Below, in pieces: positions 61,324 through 64,000 of a stretch of DNA of 64,000 bases; position 1 is the first letter of the stretch, and every line of letters begins with the position of its first letter. The translations under genes were made by a program, and so were the position numbers. The notes under the pieces are model-generated. The model saw only the letters and a program-made list of their open reading frames with translations. It was not told the origin of the DNA and made no database searches. The DNA lies in the NCBI RefSeq assembly GCF_018138715.1, contig NZ_JAGSHX010000006.1, positions 310,001-374,000 on the forward strand, written 5' to 3'. The stretch is from Streptomyces asiaticus. GTDB lineage: Bacteria > Actinomycetota > Actinomycetes > Streptomycetales > Streptomycetaceae.

Positions 61324-61353
61324 GAGCAGCTACGCGAGCAGCTACTTGAGCAG
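61324..61353. repeat. Triple repeat at the terminus of the second glycosylase gene
   Basis: GAGCAGCTAC occurs at 61324-61333 and 61336-61345, and GAGCAG again at 61348. The middle copy contains the stop codon (61342-61344). Confidence 0.8.
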
Positions 61354-62208
61354 CCGGGACAGCCGCCGGTCGGCGAGCGGCTTGCCGCCGGTCTGGCAGG
61401 TGGGGCAGTACTGGAGCGAGGAGTCGCGGAAGGACACCTCGCGGACGGTGTCCCCGCACACCGGGCACGGCTGCCCGGCGCGGCCGTGCACCCGCATGCC
61501 GCCGCGCTTCTCCCCCTTGAGGTCGGTGGCGGCCAGGCCGCGGGAGCGCTCGACGGCGGAGCGCAGCGTGGCGCCCATCGCCTCGTACACCCCGGCGATC
61601 TCCGCTTCGGTGAGGTCCGAGGCGAGCCGGTAGGGCGACATCCGGGCGGCGTGCAGGATCTCGTCGGAGTAGGCGTTGCCGATCCCGGCGATGACGCTCT
61701 GGTCGCGCAGCACGCCCTTGATCCGGTGGCGTACGCCGCGCAGCAGCCCGGCGAACGCCTCCAGGGTGAAGGAGTCGTCCAGCGGGTCCGGACCCAGCCG
61801 GGCGATCCCGGGGACCTCCCGCGGGTCGCGGACCACGTACACCGCGAGCCCCTTGCGCGTACCGGCCTCGGTGAGGTCGAAGCCGGAGCGCTCGGGACCG
61901 GCCAGGAGCAGCCGCAGCGCGAGTGGTCCCTTGCCGGGCCGGGGCGGGGCCTCGGGGAGTCCGTCCCGCCAGCGCAGCCAGCCCGCCTTGGCGAGGTGGA
62001 CCACCAGATGGGGGCCGTCGGTCGCCAGGTCGAGGAACTTGCCGTGGCGGGACGCCGCCGTGACGGTCCGGCCCTCGAGCGCGCTCAGCGGCGGGTCGTA
62101 GGTCTTCAGGACGCTCACCGCCACGGGGAGCACACGGGCGATCTCCCGGCCGACGGCGCGCTCGGCCAGGATCGCGCTGAGGGCCTCCACCTCGGGCAGC
62201 TCCGGCAT
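61342..62208 (-). CDS. Fpg/Nei-family DNA glycosylase, second copy
   Basis: This 288-residue glycosylase/AP lyase starts MPELPEVEALSAILAE, giving the catalytic Pro and Glu after Met removal. Helix-two-turn-helix: LRDQSVIAGIGNAYSDEILH. The C-terminal zinc finger is complete (CPVCGDTVREVSFR and CPTCQTGGKP). The start at 62208 is chosen because the family begins here, although the frame is open to 62304. It differs clearly from the paralogue at 31358, so the two are not recent duplicates. It is divergent from the catalase-like gene, a pairing that suits oxidative-damage defence. Confidence 0.92.
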   Translation of the reverse strand: MPELPEVEALSAILAERAVGREIARVLPVAVSVLKTYDPPLSALEGRTVTAASRHGKFLDLATDGPHLVVHLAKAGWLRWRDGLPEAPPRPGKGPLALRLLLAGPERSGFDLTEAGTRKGLAVYVVRDPREVPGIARLGPDPLDDSFTLEAFAGLLRGVRHRIKGVLRDQSVIAGIGNAYSDEILHAARMSPYRLASDLTEAEIAGVYEAMGATLRSAVERSRGLAATDLKGEKRGGMRVHGRAGQPCPVCGDTVREVSFRDSSLQYCPTCQTGGKPLADRRLSRLLK

Positions 62209-62365
62209 GCCACCAGTGTGCCGCAGGCCGGAGCGGAACCATCCGCGGCGGCCCGGGTGACCGATTCCCCCCGGTGCACCGCTCCGGGCTGCGGCCCCGC
62301 GCACCCTCGCTTAGCGTCTCATGTGTTCCCCATCGTCCCTGCCTGCCCCGTACGGAGCGTTCCCC

Positions 62366-63700
62366 ATGGTCAACACCGGACAGCAGTCCGTATGCGGCGA
62401 GGCGGTACGGCACGAGGTGGCGGGCGGGACGGGAGGCGTGGCGTACGAGGGCTATGAGGCGTACGAGGGCGGCAGCCCCGAGGCCGAGCGGCTGCGCTTC
62501 CAGAAGCTGACGCACGAGCTGATGCGGATGCAGCGGTACTCCGACGGCACCGACGGCTCGGGTGCCCCGCGGCCGCTGCGCGCCTTCCGCGGCGAGGCGG
62601 CGCTGGGCGTGGAGAACGCCCGGCTGCGGTTCCGCGACGACCTTCCGCCGGAGCTGTGTGTGGGATACGCCCGGCCGGGCGCCGAGTACCCGGCCGTGGT
62701 GCGGCTGTCCAGCGCGAGCGGCTCCGAGGGGTACGGCGCCACGCCCGATCTGCGCCGGCTGGCGGTACGGGTCCAGGCCGGTCCTGAGGGGACCCACGAT
62801 CTGCTGGCCACCAGCTTCCCGGTGTCCCACGCCGCCGACGCGCATGAGTTCATCGCCTTCGCCAAGGCCACGGCGGGCGCGGGGAGCACCGTGGAGAAGG
62901 CGTTCGGGCTCTTCGTCCGGCTGCCGCTGGCGGTCGGCTGGGCCACCGCCGACCGGATGCGCCGCAATATGCGGATCGCCACCCGCCACACGGTGGGCTC
63001 GCTGGCCCGCGAGACCTTCTGGAGCCGGGGCGCGATCCTGTGGGGCCCGGCCGGTCCGGTGCGCTACCAGCTGCGTCCGGCGCCCGGCGGCACCCCCGCG
63101 CCCCCGCCCGACGGCGGCGACCCCGACTATCTCCACCGTGAGCTGGCGATGCGGCTGTCCACCGGTGACATCGCCTTCGAGCTGTGTGTGCAGCGCTATC
63201 TGGACGACCGCCGCACCCCGGTCGAGGACGGTTCGGTGGAGTGGCGGGAGAGCGACGCGCCGGTGGTCCCGGTCGCGGTGCTCACCGTGCCGCGCCAGGA
63301 CCTGGACGGCGCCCGGGCCCGGTCCGTGGCCCGCCGGGTCGAGCAGCTGGCGTTCAACCCCTGGCACACCACCGAGGAGTTCCGTCCGCTCGGCAACCTC
63401 AACCGGGCCCGTAAGGCCGCGTACGAGGCCGCCGCGGCGCACCGGCTCGGGCTGCGCTTCCCCGCCGCCGAGCAGCGGTCCACCGCGCCGCTGCCCGTCC
63501 CGGTGCGCGCCGCCCTCGACCTGCCGGTGCGGGCGGCCTTCGACCTGGTCGACCGCTGGGTGCCCTGGCATCGGCTGCCGGCCCCGCTGGGGCTGCTCAA
63601 CCCGGCCGGGCTGGGCCGGGCGCTGCGCCGGTCCGGCCTCGTCGAGGGGGACGACACACCCGACTCCGCGAACCGGTTCAGTCCTGCCGGAAGCGGTTGA
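62366..63700 (+). CDS. Catalase-family heme protein, short form
   Basis: This 444-residue protein shows the catalase core in reduced form: FRGEAALGVENARLRFRDDL, AVVRLSSASGS, LRRLAVRVQAG, ATSFPVSHAADAHEFIAFAK. The C-terminal heme-proximal region is AFNPWHTTEEFRPLGNLNRA. Classical catalase His and Asn residues in the usual R-x-x-H context are not obvious. It may therefore be a catalase-related peroxidase or heme protein rather than a true catalase. GGAG precedes the ATG at 62366 at good spacing. It is divergent from the Fpg/Nei gene. Confidence 0.78.
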   Translation: MVNTGQQSVCGEAVRHEVAGGTGGVAYEGYEAYEGGSPEAERLRFQKLTHELMRMQRYSDGTDGSGAPRPLRAFRGEAALGVENARLRFRDDLPPELCVGYARPGAEYPAVVRLSSASGSEGYGATPDLRRLAVRVQAGPEGTHDLLATSFPVSHAADAHEFIAFAKATAGAGSTVEKAFGLFVRLPLAVGWATADRMRRNMRIATRHTVGSLARETFWSRGAILWGPAGPVRYQLRPAPGGTPAPPPDGGDPDYLHRELAMRLSTGDIAFELCVQRYLDDRRTPVEDGSVEWRESDAPVVPVAVLTVPRQDLDGARARSVARRVEQLAFNPWHTTEEFRPLGNLNRARKAAYEAAAAHRLGLRFPAAEQRSTAPLPVPVRAALDLPVRAAFDLVDRWVPWHRLPAPLGLLNPAGLGRALRRSGLVEGDDTPDSANRFSPAGSG

Positions 63701-64000
63701 TGGCCGGGAGATGGCGCTCGCGCAGCTCCGGGTCGCGCACCCCCAGCCCCTCCTCCGGGGCCAGGCACAGCACGCCGACCTTCCCGGAGTGGCGGTTGCG
63801 GTGGACGTCCTGGGTGGCCGTGCCGACCGCCTCGAGCGGATAGACCTTGGAGAGCGTGGGGTGCACCATCCCCTTCTCGATCAGCCGGTTGGCCGCCCAT
63901 GCCTCCCGGTAGTTGGCGAAGTGGGTGCCGATGATGCGCTTGAGCGCCATCCACAGATAGCGGTTGTCGTACTCGTGGCGGTAGCCGGACGTCGAGGCGC
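63678..64000 (-). CDS. ccr: Crotonyl-CoA carboxylase/reductase-like, partial (5' part outside window)
   Basis: Only the last 107 codons lie in the window. They read SGYRHEYDNRYLWMALKRI, then GTHFANYREAWAANRLIEKG and HRNRHSGKVGVLCLAPEEGL. This matches the C-terminus of crotonyl-CoA carboxylase/reductase in the zinc-dependent-type MDR superfamily. Ccr supplies ethylmalonyl-CoA for the ethylmalonyl-CoA pathway and polyketides. It converges on the catalase-like gene with a 23-base overlap. The NADPH and CO2-binding parts are beyond the right edge. Confidence 0.85.
   Translation of the reverse strand, partial: ASTSGYRHEYDNRYLWMALKRIIGTHFANYREAWAANRLIEKGMVHPTLSKVYPLEAVGTATQDVHRNRHSGKVGVLCLAPEEGLGVRDPELRERHLPAINRFRQD

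Noticed and set aside
59966..63571. A 1201-codon minus-strand open frame upstream of the monooxygenase
   Set aside because: Only the last 403 codons match a protein family. The rest is antisense to the catalase-like gene and out of phase with the glycosylase gene and is Arg/Gly-rich shadow sequence of high-GC DNA.

Overview
This window is high-GC, densely coded DNA with actinobacterial codon bias, GTG/TTG starts, many ATGA/GTGA stop-start overlaps, rare TTA codons and typical Streptomyces families (DUF6296, CU044_5270, dodecin, PAS-LuxR, GH75 chitosanase, Streptomyces-type leader peptide). It reads as a chromosomal segment of a Streptomyces species. I see no rRNA, tRNA, CRISPR array, transposase or prophage. 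Both ends cut genes: a sugar ABC permease on the left and a crotonyl-CoA carboxylase/reductase-like gene on the right.

1-14.5 kb is carbohydrate acquisition. It holds a sugar ABC binding lipoprotein and permease divergent from a ROK regulator. Next is a probable beta-glucan module: a LacI regulator, a secreted glycoside hydrolase with F5/8C domain, a DUF1996 protein and a Tat-exported beta-helix protein, linked by three palindromes with core AGAGCGCTCT. An aminosugar/tagatose-type locus (DeoR regulator, AgaS-like SIS isomerase, class II aldolase) follows, then a GH75 chitosanase with a palindromic operator and a TTA codon.

14.5-37.5 kb is regulation, envelope and respiration. It includes a STAS protein converging on an ECF sigma factor, a giant CtpI-like P-type ATPase whose N-terminal half looks like a dead copy of the ATPase, and a PAS-LuxR regulator. 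A CseABC-like lipoprotein/response regulator/kinase operon sits beside a class A PBP with a destroyed transpeptidase site. An orphan ctaD is divergent from an ECF sigma operon, and the two share a mirror-image promoter element. Then come a Nei-type glycosylase, a PP2C phosphatase, a leader peptide plus glutathionyl-hydroquinone-reductase-like gene, a Mut7-C protein, a patch of gene remnants and a BrkB/YihY membrane protein.

37.6-39.5 kb is a compact three-gene operon: a protein with 16 cysteines, a Tat-exported protein and a MauE/DoxX-type membrane protein. It is the best candidate here for an undescribed system.

39.7-52.2 kb is a CoA-thioester catabolic region resembling part of the actinobacterial KstR2 (steroid ring C/D) regulon: a FadA6-like thiolase, a KstR2-like TetR repressor, an SDR, paired acyl-CoA dehydrogenases and a KstR2-type operator. 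PaaX, an AidB-like dehydrogenase, an enoyl-CoA hydratase and a CYP125-like P450 follow, with a LacI regulator and a Pro-rich/DUF4239 pair interspersed.

52.4-64 kb is housekeeping and redox: metallophosphoesterase, universal stress protein, dodecin, PI-PLC-like protein, epimerase, transketolase, NDH-2-like dehydrogenase, FAD monooxygenase, a second Fpg/Nei glycosylase and a catalase-like protein. About ten genes across the window carry short direct duplications of their own 3' end just past the stop codon, a recurrent pattern that no annotated element explains.
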